From positions 2,108,001 to 2,172,000 of the forward strand of contig NZ_CP125655.1 in assembly GCF_030053835.1 (NCBI RefSeq): 64,000 bases of DNA, read 5' to 3'. Both the position numbers and the translations under genes were made by a program. A model generated the notes under the pieces. That model searched no databases, was not told the DNA's origin, and saw only the letters and a list, made by a program, of their open reading frames with translations. Origin of the DNA: Cellulomonas sp. ES6. GTDB lineage: Bacteria > Actinomycetota > Actinomycetes > Actinomycetales > Cellulomonadaceae. This document shows, piece after piece, positions 43,378 to 51,067 of the stretch (the stretch's first letter is position 1; the number at the start of each line of letters is the position of its first letter).

Positions 43378-44673
43378 TCAGAAGGCGTAGTCGCCGTTCT
43401 GCGCGATGTCGTTGTCGATGTCGGAGACGGCCTTGTCGAGGATCGTCGCCGGGTCGCCGCCGGACAGGATGTCCTGCGTCGCCTTCTGGAACACCGACGT
43501 GATGTACGGGTAGGCGGGCGTCACCGGGCGCACCACCGCGTAGTCCTGCGAGAACGTCCGGAACACCTCCTTGGCGCCGCCGGCGGCGTAGTCCGTCATC
43601 GCCGCGGCCGCCTCGTCGGTGGCGGGGATGGTGCCCGTCGCCTCCGCGAGCGCCTGCACGTACTCGGCCTGGTGGCTGAACTCGAGGTAGGCGCGCGCGC
43701 CGTCGACGTCCTCGCACTGCGCGCTCATCGCCCACTGCCAGGAGCCGCCGCCGATGGCCGGGCCCTCGCCGAGGTCGACCGGCGGGATGACCACCGCGTC
43801 GTCGCCGAACGCGTCGGTGACCGTGTCGTACGCCCACGAGCCGCTGTAGAGGATCGCGGACTTCCCGTTGACGAAGTCGGCCGTGGCGTCCTCGCCGGAG
43901 CGCGCGGCGATGTGGCCGTCCGCGACGAGGCCCTGCATCCAGCCCGCCCAGTCGAGCGCGGCGTCGCCGTTCAGCACGCCGTCGGCCGTGGTGTAGCCGT
44001 CCCGGTCGACCAGGTCGCCGCCGGCGGACTGCAGGAACGGCGAGTAGGCGTAGGTGATCCACTCGCCGGTGCCGCCGGTGCCGAGGTCCAGGGGGTAGTC
44101 GTACTGCCCGGTCGCCTGGAGGTCGTCGAGCACCGTCTCCAGCTCGTCGCGGGTCCACGGGTCGTCGGTGGTGGGCACGCGGGCGCCGACCGCCTCGAGC
44201 GCCGAGGCGCGCGTGAAGAACGCCAGCGCGACGTCGTAGTGGCCGAACGCGTACACGTCCCCGTCCACCTCGCCGATCGTGCTGGGCAGCTGCCCGTCGA
44301 GCTCGTCGTCGGGCAGCCCGAGCGGCTGGATGTAGCCGGCCCACGCCCAGTTCGGGACGTTGGGGGCGTCGATGTCGAGCACGCACGGCAGCTTGCGGGC
44401 GGACGCGGCGGCCACGACGGCGTCGTTGTAGGACGCCTGCGGGAACGCCTCGAGCTCCACGCGGTAGTCGGACTGGCTCGCGTTGAAGTCGTCGACGATC
44501 TGCTGGTTCGCGGCGAGCTCGGCGTCGTTGCCGCCGTTGTGGGTCCACAGGGCGATGGTGGTGGGGCCGTCGCCGCTGCCGCCGGACGACCCGGAGGAGC
44601 AGGCGGTCAGGGCGACGAGGGAGCAGGCGGCTACGCTGGCGGCTGCGAGGCGCCGGACGGTGTGACGAGACAC
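43378..44673 (-). CDS. Sugar ABC transporter substrate-binding lipoprotein
   Basis: A 431-residue solute-binding protein. The lipoprotein signal ends at LVALTACSSG (cysteine near residue 25). Binding core starts TTIALWTHNGGNDAELAANQ. It leads cassette 3, whose GH32 partner points to fructooligosaccharides or sucrose. Cassette lacks an ATPase gene. It lies 85 bases behind the LacI gene on the same strand, with a terminator-like hairpin and a palindrome between. Confidence 0.92.
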   Translation of the reverse strand: MSRHTVRRLAAASVAACSLVALTACSSGSSGGSGDGPTTIALWTHNGGNDAELAANQQIVDDFNASQSDYRVELEAFPQASYNDAVVAAASARKLPCVLDIDAPNVPNWAWAGYIQPLGLPDDELDGQLPSTIGEVDGDVYAFGHYDVALAFFTRASALEAVGARVPTTDDPWTRDELETVLDDLQATGQYDYPLDLGTGGTGEWITYAYSPFLQSAGGDLVDRDGYTTADGVLNGDAALDWAGWMQGLVADGHIAARSGEDATADFVNGKSAILYSGSWAYDTVTDAFGDDAVVIPPVDLGEGPAIGGGSWQWAMSAQCEDVDGARAYLEFSHQAEYVQALAEATGTIPATDEAAAAMTDYAAGGAKEVFRTFSQDYAVVRPVTPAYPYITSVFQKATQDILSGGDPATILDKAVSDIDNDIAQNGDYAF

Positions 44674-44718
44674 GGAATGGTCCTCCGGATCACTGGATGG
44701 TCGTTCATCTGGTGTGCC

Positions 44719-44740
44719 GCGACGCGCTGCAACGCGTCGC
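44719..44740. promoter_or_regulatory. Palindrome in the cassette 3 promoter region
   Basis: GCGACGCG (44719-44726) and CGCGTCGC (44733-44740) form a perfect 8-base inverted repeat around CTGCAA, upstream of the binding-protein gene. It is a candidate operator of the adjacent LacI protein. Confidence 0.4.
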
Positions 44741-44745
44741 TGGGG

Positions 44746-44775
44746 CGCCGCCCCGGGGTCATTCCCGGGGCGGCG
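44746..44775 (-). terminator. Hairpin at the 3' end of the LacI gene
   Basis: CGCCGCCCCGGG (44746-44757) and CCCGGGGCGGCG (44764-44775) form a perfect 12-base stem that includes the LacI stop codon in its loop region. No T-run follows. Confidence 0.5.
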
Positions 44776-45796
44776 TTCCGACGGAGGCCCGGTGCACGAC
44801 CGGACCCCGGAGCCGGACCGTGCGCACCTCGGGCTCGTGGCCCTCGTCGCGCGCGGAGATCTGCTGGTACAGCTGCTGCGCCGCCCACGCGCCCATCTCC
44901 CGGTGCGGGAGGGCGACGGACGTCAGCGGCGGGTCGATCGCCTCGGTGAGGATCCGCATGTCGTCGAACCCGACGACCGAGACGTCCACGCCGACGCGCA
45001 GCCCGAGGGCGTGCGCCGCGAGGTAGGCGCCCATCGCCATGCGGTCGTTGAAGCAGAACAGGCCGGTGGGGCGGTCGGGTCCGGTCAGCAGGGCGGTCGC
45101 GGTGCGCCGCGCGGCGTCCGTGGTCGGCTCGCTGGGGACGACGACCACGTCCTGCGCGGGGCGCCCGGCCTCGGCGCACGCGGCGCGGAAGCCCGCGGGG
45201 CGTCCGTGCGAGGCCGGGATGTCGTCGGCGTCGTTGATCATGGCCAGCCGGCGGTGACCGGCGTCGAGCAGCACCGCGGCTGCGTCCCGGCCGCCGGCGA
45301 CCTCGTCGGGCGTGACCCACGAGTGCGTGCTCCCGGCGGCCTCGGCGTTGAGCACCACGACCGGCACGTCCGCGAGGCCCTGCGGCACCTGGACCACCCG
45401 GTGGTACATCGCGGCGTACAGCACGCCGTCGACCTCCCGGTCCAGCAGCTCGCGGACCTCGCGGGCCTCCAGCTCGGCGTCGTACTCGGTGTTCGTCACG
45501 AGCAGCACGCCGTCGTGCGCGCGGATGACCTCCTGCGCCCCGGCGATGAGCTCCCCGGCGTACGGGGTGGTCGCGATCTCGTCGCCGACGAAGCCCACGG
45601 AGTCGGACCGGCGGGTGCGCAGCGTGCGCGCGACGGCGTTCGCGGAGTACCCGAGCTCCTCGGCGGCGCGGCGCACGCGCTCCTGCGTGCCGGCCGACGT
45701 GCGGGTGCCGGGGGTGCGGTTGAGCACGTGCGAGACCGTCGTCGCGGACACCCCGGCGCGGGCGGCGACGTCCCGGATGCTCACGCGTGCTGCCAC
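44759..45796 (-). CDS. LacI-family regulator of cassette 3
   Basis: A 345-residue repressor with HTH SIRDVAARAGVSATTVSHVLN and hinge SANAVARTLRTRR, then the sugar-sensor core (VGFVGDEIATTPYAGELIAG onward). It precedes the GH32 sugar cassette on the same strand and probably controls it. The GTG start is followed directly by the conserved HTH. Confidence 0.9.
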   Translation of the reverse strand: MAARVSIRDVAARAGVSATTVSHVLNRTPGTRTSAGTQERVRRAAEELGYSANAVARTLRTRRSDSVGFVGDEIATTPYAGELIAGAQEVIRAHDGVLLVTNTEYDAELEAREVRELLDREVDGVLYAAMYHRVVQVPQGLADVPVVVLNAEAAGSTHSWVTPDEVAGGRDAAAVLLDAGHRRLAMINDADDIPASHGRPAGFRAACAEAGRPAQDVVVVPSEPTTDAARRTATALLTGPDRPTGLFCFNDRMAMGAYLAAHALGLRVGVDVSVVGFDDMRILTEAIDPPLTSVALPHREMGAWAAQQLYQQISARDEGHEPEVRTVRLRGPVVHRASVGTPPRE

Positions 45797-45832
45797 GGGC
45801 CGCTCACCGCCACTTCGTCGTGTCCGTGGCTG

Positions 45833-45867
45833 CCAAACCGTTTTGTCAGCCGAGTGCCAAAACGATG
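45833..45867. promoter_or_regulatory. AT-rich half-site pair upstream of the cassette 3 LacI gene
   Basis: CCAAACCGTTTTG (45833-45845), a near-palindrome, and CCAAAACGATG (45857-45867) share the CCAAA[AC]CG word. They lie 40-70 bases upstream of the LacI start, in AT-rich sequence. Possible autoregulatory operators. Confidence 0.4.
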
Positions 45868-45955
45868 AACCACCGGACGGGTCCGTGTCAACCCACCGCC
45901 GCGCACACGACGTGCGGCTGCGGCGGACACCGCCGGGGCGGCGCCGGGGGCGAGG

Positions 45956-46501
45956 TCAGCGCAGCGGGCGTCCGTACTGGTCACGACCTCCGGAGGCCAG
46001 CAGGACGATCCCGTCGACGACGGCCCACAGCCACACGGCCGGGGCGATGACGAACCCGATGAGCACCACCATGAGCAGCCCGCCGAGGAAGAAGCCCAGC
46101 AGCTGCAGCAGGCCGATCGCCGTCTGCCCCGCGTAGAGCCGCCCGACGCCGCACACGCCGACCAGCGGCAGCAGGAGCTGGAGCAGGCCCGCGGTGGAGC
46201 GGCTCTTGTCCGACCACGGCAGCCCGGTCGCGGGGTCCACCCCGTACGGCGCGGTCGGGCTCGCGTACAGCGGCGCCGCGGGCGGCGGGTACGCGGCGGC
46301 GTACGCCTGCACGGCGCCCGGGTACGGCTGCTGCGCGGCGTACGGGTCCTGGCCCGGGTACGGGTCCTGCCCCGGGTACGGCTGCTGCGCGGCGTACGGC
46401 TCGGCCCCCGGGTACGGCGGCTGGTCCTGCGGCGTCGGGTACGGGTCGCCGACGGGCTGCGCGCCCTCGGCCGGCTGCGGGGGCTGCTGCTCGTCCGTCA
46501 T
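45956..46501 (-). CDS. TM2-domain protein with Pro/Tyr-rich N-terminus
   Basis: A 181-residue membrane protein. The N-terminal 80 residues are a cytoplasmic low-complexity region with repeated PYPGQDPY / PYAAQQPYPG words. The C-terminal TM2 domain (about 100-170) has two helices joined by a short turn, with VGRLYAGQTAIGLLQL and AVVDGIVLL as its conserved parts. Function of TM2 proteins in bacteria is unknown. Confidence 0.85.
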   Translation of the reverse strand: MTDEQQPPQPAEGAQPVGDPYPTPQDQPPYPGAEPYAAQQPYPGQDPYPGQDPYAAQQPYPGAVQAYAAAYPPPAAPLYASPTAPYGVDPATGLPWSDKSRSTAGLLQLLLPLVGVCGVGRLYAGQTAIGLLQLLGFFLGGLLMVVLIGFVIAPAVWLWAVVDGIVLLASGGRDQYGRPLR

Positions 46502-46569
46502 GCGCCGGACACTAGCGCGGCGGGCGCCGCCCGCGGACGGGATTCCCGGGCCGTCGTGGGCGCCGGCGG

Positions 46570-46989
46570 TCAGAACGCGTAGCGGCTCACCGCGTCGGGG
46601 TGGATCACCAGGCGGACCTGCTCCTCGGCGAGCAGCCCCTCGAGCTCCCGCGCGCGCACCGGGTCGTCCAGGTCCCAGTACCGGGCCGCGAGCCGGGCCG
46701 CCAGGTCGTGGCCACCGTCGTGCTCGACCGTCACGGGCCCCGACACCGCCACCCAGTGCTCCCGCTCACCCACGGGGGCGGCGACGACGATCGACGCCCG
46801 CGGGTCCTCGCGCAGGCGGCGGACCTTCAGCGTCCCGGGGCCGGTGAACAGCTGCACCGTGCCGTCGTCCGCGAGCTCGAACCACACCGGTCGCGGCTGC
46901 GGCGGCGTGGGCCCGGCGGCGACGGTGAGGAACCCGTGCAGCGGGCGCTGCAGCAGGGCGCGGTCCTCGGCGGTGAACGCGGCGGCCAT
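46570..46989 (-). CDS. PPOX-class F420-dependent oxidoreductase
   Basis: A 139-residue split beta-barrel flavin/deazaflavin protein. It starts with a short helix then FLTVAAGPTPPQPRPVWFELADDG, and the loop LKVRRLREDPRASIVVAA is typical of actinobacterial F420-binding PPOX proteins. The C-terminal RLVIHPDAVSRYAF matches the TIGR03618-like subgroup. Substrate unknown. ATG 46989 is used; upstream frame extension crosses the divergent YciI promoter. Confidence 0.82.
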   Translation of the reverse strand: MAAAFTAEDRALLQRPLHGFLTVAAGPTPPQPRPVWFELADDGTVQLFTGPGTLKVRRLREDPRASIVVAAPVGEREHWVAVSGPVTVEHDGGHDLAARLAARYWDLDDPVRARELEGLLAEEQVRLVIHPDAVSRYAF

Positions 46990-47146
46990 GGTCGTCCTCC
47001 CGGGTGAGTGGCGGATCCTCCTCGCGCAACCCCGGGCGGCGCGCACGGATTCCTCGCCGGCGGCTGTCGATCCGGGGCCTTCCCGTTCGACCTGGGAGGT
47101 GAGAGGGTCCGCGGGAGGCGGGCCACCGACACCGAGGGAGACGACG

Positions 47147-47569
47147 ATGGCCAAGTACATGCTGATCATGCGGGGCACCGACGAGGGCGTCGCGGCCTTC
47201 CGGGAGCTGGACTTCCGTGAGGTCATCGCGGCGATGGGCCGGTACAACGAGTCGATGATGCAGGCCGGGGTGCTCGTCGGCGGCGAGGGGCTGAGCGACG
47301 CCACCGAGGGCGCCGTCGTGGACTTCACCGCCGAGACCCCGGTCGTCACCGACGGCCCCTACGGCGAGACGAAGGAGCTGTTCAACGGCTTCTGGATCCT
47401 CGACGTGCCCGCCCTCGACGACGCCGTCGAGTGGGCCAAGCGCGCCCCGCTGCACGGCGCGGGCAACAAGATCGAGGTCCGCCGCGTCACCGGCCCCGAG
47501 GACTTCCCGCAGGACGACGAGTGGATCCAGAAGGAGGCCGTGTGGCGGGAGCAGCTCGGGACGAACTGA
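47147..47569 (+). CDS. YciI/DGPF-domain protein
   Basis: A 140-residue ferredoxin-like-fold protein. MAKYMLIMRGTD and the DGPYGETKELFNGFWIL motif define the DGPF/YciI family, which is characteristically encoded with ECF42 sigma factors. AGGGAG precedes the ATG. The sigma gene starts within its last 28 bases, so the pair is co-expressed. Role unclear; some members are thought to be small-molecule enzymes. Confidence 0.9.
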   Translation: MAKYMLIMRGTDEGVAAFRELDFREVIAAMGRYNESMMQAGVLVGGEGLSDATEGAVVDFTAETPVVTDGPYGETKELFNGFWILDVPALDDAVEWAKRAPLHGAGNKIEVRRVTGPEDFPQDDEWIQKEAVWREQLGTN

Positions 47570-48855
47570 GCGCCGCCGACGCCGGGCGGCGCGCCGTCGA
47601 GGCGGTCTGGCGGATCGAGTCCGCGCGGATCGTCGGCGCGCTCGCCCGGTACACCGGCGACTTCCCGCTGGCCGAGGACGTGGCGTCCGAGGCGCTGGCC
47701 GAGGCCCTCGTCGCGTGGCCGCGTGACGGCGTCCCGCGCGACCCCGTCGCGTGGCTGCTGCACGTCGGCCGGCTGCGGGCGGTCGACGCGTTCCGGCGCC
47801 GGTCCGCCCGGGACACCCGGTACGCCGCCCTGGGACGCGGGCTGCCCGAGGGCGGCGCGCACGCGGGTGCCCAGCCCGCCCTCTCGGACGACCCCGACGT
47901 GCTGTGGGACCCCGACCGGATCGACGACGACCGGCTCGCGCTGCTGTTCGTGGCCTGCCACCCCGTGCTGCCGCGCGAGGCCCGGCTGGCGCTCACGCTG
48001 CGGGTGGTCGGCGGGCTCACCAGCGAGCAGGTCGCCGCGGCGCTGCTCGTCCCCGTGCCGACCGTCCAGGCCCGGATCACCCGCGCCAAGAAGACGCTCG
48101 CCGCCGCCGGCGTGCGGTTCGAGGTCCCGCCCGCGGCCGAGCGCGCCGAGCGCCTCGGGTCGGTGCTGAACGTCGTGTACGTGCTGTTCACCGAGGGCTC
48201 GTCGGCGTCCACCGGCGACTCCTGGATCCGGCTCGACCTCGCGCACGAGGCGGTCCGGCTCGCGCGGGTGCTCGCGCGGCTGGTCCCGGACGAGCCCGAG
48301 GCCCAGGGCCTCCTCGCGCTGCTCGAGCTCACCGCCGCCCGGTTCCCCGCGCGCACCGGCCCCGACGGCGAGCCCGTGCTGCTCGCCGACCAGGACCGCC
48401 GCCGGTGGGACCGGTCCGCGATCCGCCGCGGCCGCGCCGCCCTGGCCCGCGCGCACGCCGCCGGCCGCGGGCTCGGGCCGTACGCCCTCCAGGCCGCCAT
48501 CGCCGAGCAGCACGACCTCGCGCCCTCCGTGCCCGGCACCGACTGGGCGCGCGTCGTCGAGCTGTACGGGGCGCTCGCGCAGGTCGCCCCGTCCCCCGTC
48601 GTCGAGCTCAACCGCGCCGTCGCGGTCTCCCAGGCGTCCGGCCCGGCGGCCGCGCTGCCCCTGGTCGACGCCCTCGCCGACGCCGGCGCCCTGCGCGGGA
48701 CGTACCTGGTGCCGAGCGTCCGCGGCGAGCTGCTCGCCCGCCTCGGCCGGACCGACGAGGCCCGGGCGGAGCTCCTGCGCGCGGCCGCGCTGTGCGGCAA
48801 CGCCCGCGAGCGGTCGGTCCTGGAACGCAAGGCAGCGGACCTCCGGGACGCCTGA
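47542..48855 (+). CDS. ECF42-type RNA polymerase sigma factor with C-terminal TPR-like extension
   Basis: A 437-residue sigma factor. Region 2 is at about 20-85 (FPLAEDVASEALAEALVAWP; WLLHVGRLRAVDAFRRR), and region 4 at about 135-195 (TSEQVAAALLVPVPTVQARI). A DUF6596/TPR-like C-terminal domain (about 200-437; VLNVVYVLFTEG, ELNRAVAVSQASGP) is required for activity in studied ECF42 members. GTG 47542 is chosen for AAGGAGG at 47531-47537; it overlaps the YciI gene. No anti-sigma gene is present, as usual for this group. Confidence 0.9.
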   Translation: MAGAARDELSAADAGRRAVEAVWRIESARIVGALARYTGDFPLAEDVASEALAEALVAWPRDGVPRDPVAWLLHVGRLRAVDAFRRRSARDTRYAALGRGLPEGGAHAGAQPALSDDPDVLWDPDRIDDDRLALLFVACHPVLPREARLALTLRVVGGLTSEQVAAALLVPVPTVQARITRAKKTLAAAGVRFEVPPAAERAERLGSVLNVVYVLFTEGSSASTGDSWIRLDLAHEAVRLARVLARLVPDEPEAQGLLALLELTAARFPARTGPDGEPVLLADQDRRRWDRSAIRRGRAALARAHAAGRGLGPYALQAAIAEQHDLAPSVPGTDWARVVELYGALAQVAPSPVVELNRAVAVSQASGPAAALPLVDALADAGALRGTYLVPSVRGELLARLGRTDEARAELLRAAALCGNARERSVLERKAADLRDA

Positions 48856-49158
48856 CCGCGCCCCTCCCCGCGACCCCGGCGGTTCCCCTTCGGAGGCTCC
48901 GACAGTCATCGGAGGGAGGGACGCGGGCTCGGAGGTCTCCGCGGACACCTCCGATCCCGCGCGGACCTCTCCGATCACGGTGGGAGCCTCCGACAGTGAG
49001 CACGAGGGTCCGTCCCGGAGGCCGGGGCCGCATACGACTCGGCGCAACCCACCGGCCGGGCAGTCGGTGCGCGCGTGTAGCATCGGTCGAGCAGGACGCT
49101 TCGCAGCCTCCCGCATCGCCTTGAGCCCCGCGCCCCGTGGTGCGGGGCTCTCGTGCTG
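48856..49158. repeat. 303-base gap with iterated nested inverted repeats and a hairpin
   Basis: No gene is seen here. The left part (48890-48999) iterates CGGAGG-type words in both orientations: TCGGAGGT (48929-48936) pairs with ACCTCCGA (48947-48954), extended by GCGGG/CCCGC. CTCCGACAGT recurs directly at 48897-48906 and 48988-48997. The right part holds a TAGCAT hexamer (49078-49083) and a strong hairpin at 49123-49150. Confidence 0.6.
49123..49150. terminator. Hairpin at the 3' end of the DUF3800 gene
   Basis: GAGCCCCGC (49123-49131) and GCGGGGCTC (49142-49150) form a perfect 9-base stem with a 10-base loop, just past the DUF3800 stop. A TAGCAT hexamer 40 bases to the left raises the possibility of a short + strand RNA ending here; that is speculative. 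Confidence 0.5.
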
Positions 49159-49938
49159 CTACGGCTCCCAGCACAGCTCGTGCACGATCGCGGGGGCGAC
49201 TCTGCCCCAGATCTCGTCGTTGGCCCGCTGCGCACGCGGATCCGCTTCTGCGTGGGTGCACCTCCGCCGGTGCAGGAAGGTCACGAGGTCGGCCGCCTGC
49301 AGGAGCCGCGAGTGCTCCGAGGGCGCGAAGTGGATCGTGTCGATCAACCGGTGCAGCGTCGTGCTGCGGTACCCGGGAGTGCCGCCGACCCGGAACTCAC
49401 GGAAGTTGGTGCGGTGACGGTCGCTGTTGTGCACCTCGTCCGCCAGCACGAGAGCGTGGGCGCCGGAGACCTCAGCGCGCTCGTCCACCCGCTCCAGCAG
49501 GTGACCGAGCACGACCTCGTGGGGCGGGTGCGGGTTCACGTAGCGCTCGCGCTGCCGGCGGACGTTCATGCCACGCAGGACGACCTGCGCACCCGAGCTG
49601 CCGAGGACCTGCATCGCCCTGGCGTACACGTTGATCCGGGCACGGGTGGGGACGTCGCGCCACTCGCCCTTGCCCTGGAACAGCGGGTTGGCGTGCATCT
49701 CCGCCGCTGGCGACAGTCCGAACCTCCCGCAGTAGTCGCCCACGATCGCGTCGAAGCCGGCCTCGATGCGCGCGGCGGCTTCACCGTCGACGAGGACCGC
49801 GCCGAGGTAGAACCGCTCGGCGGTGTACGACTCGTCGACGTACGCCAGCAGCAGCCCGGACGGGAACGGGTCCCGACGGACGTCCGGTCGATCGTGCGTC
49901 ACGCTCGGTTCGTTCTCGCGGGCGACAACGGTGTTCAC
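49159..49938 (-). CDS. DUF3800 protein
   Basis: A 259-residue protein of the DUF3800 family, whose members have an RNase H-like look with an N-terminal D-E-S motif. Here LLAYVDESYTAERFYLGAVL near residue 30 and a later ALVLADEVHNSDRH supply the acidic residues, with ADLVTFLHRR near the C-terminus. Such proteins are often found in phage or defence islands, and activity is unproven. GTG 49938 is preferred because TAGCGT ends seven bases upstream on the minus strand (apparent leaderless start); GTG 49971 is an alternative. No related gene adjoins it. Confidence 0.8.
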   Translation of the reverse strand: MNTVVARENEPSVTHDRPDVRRDPFPSGLLLAYVDESYTAERFYLGAVLVDGEAAARIEAGFDAIVGDYCGRFGLSPAAEMHANPLFQGKGEWRDVPTRARINVYARAMQVLGSSGAQVVLRGMNVRRQRERYVNPHPPHEVVLGHLLERVDERAEVSGAHALVLADEVHNSDRHRTNFREFRVGGTPGYRSTTLHRLIDTIHFAPSEHSRLLQAADLVTFLHRRRCTHAEADPRAQRANDEIWGRVAPAIVHELCWEP

Positions 49939-50057
49939 CCGGGCGACGCTAGCCGCGGAGCGCACGACCACCGCCGGCGCTTCGCACGCACGTCGACAAC
50001 GATCGCCGCCTCCCCGCTCAGATCCCGAGCCAGGAACCAGCGCCCGTGCGTGCGGAC

Positions 50058-50996
50058 CTACGCCCCCTCGGAGCGCCCCTCGCGCCAGTAGCCCATGAAC
50101 GCCACGGCCTTGCGGTCGACGCCGCAGCCGCCGACGAGGTGCCGGCGCAGCGTCTTGATCGCCCCGGCCTCGCCGGCGAGCCAGGCGTAGAGCGCGGCGG
50201 ACTGCCGCAGGGGCTCGCCGGTGGTGTGGTCGACGGGGACCTCCCAGAGGATGCCGCCGTCGATGTCGACGTCCTCGAGGTCGAGGCCGTCGGGGACGGG
50301 GGCCTCGTGGGGCATGAGGCGGGTGCAGGCGGCCTGGACGGCGGGGACGAGCAGCGAGCCGTGCGGGGCGCCGTCGCGCGGGAGCCAGCGGACGGTGACG
50401 CCGGCGGGGGCGTCGAGGGGCAGCTCGTCGCCGGTGACGGGGACCTCGAGCAGGGCCTCGCCGCGGGCGTCGCGGGGCAGGCGCTCGAGGATGCCGGCGA
50501 TGGCGGGGACGGCGGTCTCGTCACCCGCGATGAGCAGGCGGTCGGCGTGGGCGGGCGGGACGAAGTCGACGCCGCCGGACGGCCCGGGGTGCGCGCGGTT
50601 GGGGCCGAGCACGACGAGGGAGCTGCCGACGCCGGCGGACGCGGCCCAGCGGGAGGCGGGGCCGGCGTCGCCGTGCAGGACGACGTCCACGTCGAGCTCA
50701 CGGGCGTCCTGCCGGACGGCGCGGGCGGTGTAGGTGCGGATGGGGTGGCGGAGCTCCTCGGGGAGATCGCGCCACTGCAGGTACCAGGACTCGCCCTGCG
50801 GGACGGTGTCGTAGCCGCACGGCAGCGGGAGCAGCAGCTTGATGCGCTGGTCGTAGCCGTTGTCGGCGAACTGGTCGAGGTCGTCGCCGGTGAACGTGAA
50901 GCGGCGGAACGACGGGCTGAGGTCCACGACGCGTGCGACCCGCACGTCGAAGAACCGGAACGGCGTGGTGACGGCCGGCGCGGTGGTCGTGGTCAT
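50058..50996 (-). CDS. Siderophore-interacting protein (ferric-siderophore reductase)
   Basis: A 312-residue flavoenzyme of the SIP/ViuB family that reduces imported ferric siderophores in the cytosol. FAD-binding domain includes [23 protein letters not shown] and the substrate domain has [20 protein letters not shown]; the C-terminus [13 protein letters not shown] segment ([20 protein letters not shown]) and [11 protein letters not shown] end are family signatures. ATG 50996 is used. A DtxR/IdeR-type iron box lies 17 bases upstream, predicting induction under iron limitation. Confidence 0.92.
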   Translation of the reverse strand: MTTTTAPAVTTPFRFFDVRVARVVDLSPSFRRFTFTGDDLDQFADNGYDQRIKLLLPLPCGYDTVPQGESWYLQWRDLPEELRHPIRTYTARAVRQDARELDVDVVLHGDAGPASRWAASAGVGSSLVVLGPNRAHPGPSGGVDFVPPAHADRLLIAGDETAVPAIAGILERLPRDARGEALLEVPVTGDELPLDAPAGVTVRWLPRDGAPHGSLLVPAVQAACTRLMPHEAPVPDGLDLEDVDIDGGILWEVPVDHTTGEPLRQSAALYAWLAGEAGAIKTLRRHLVGGCGVDRKAVAFMGYWREGRSEGA

Positions 50997-51012
50997 GGCG
51001 CCACCGTAACCC

Positions 51013-51031
51013 GAAGGCAAGCCTTACCTCA
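51013..51031 (-). promoter_or_regulatory. DtxR/IdeR iron box
   Basis: GAAGGCAAGCCTTACCTCA, read on the minus strand as TGAGGTAAGGCTTGCCTTC, closely resembles the 19-base iron-regulator box of actinobacteria. It lies in the promoter of the siderophore-interacting protein. Confidence 0.8.
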
Positions 51032-51067
51032 CCCCCTGTGTGACACATCCCACTGGGTGGACCGCCG

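Noticed and set aside
48856..49158. tRNA or other structured RNA gene in the 303-base gap
   Set aside because: The foldable parts are simple inverted repeats; no cloverleaf, T-loop GTTCGA-like word in the right place or CCA end was found.
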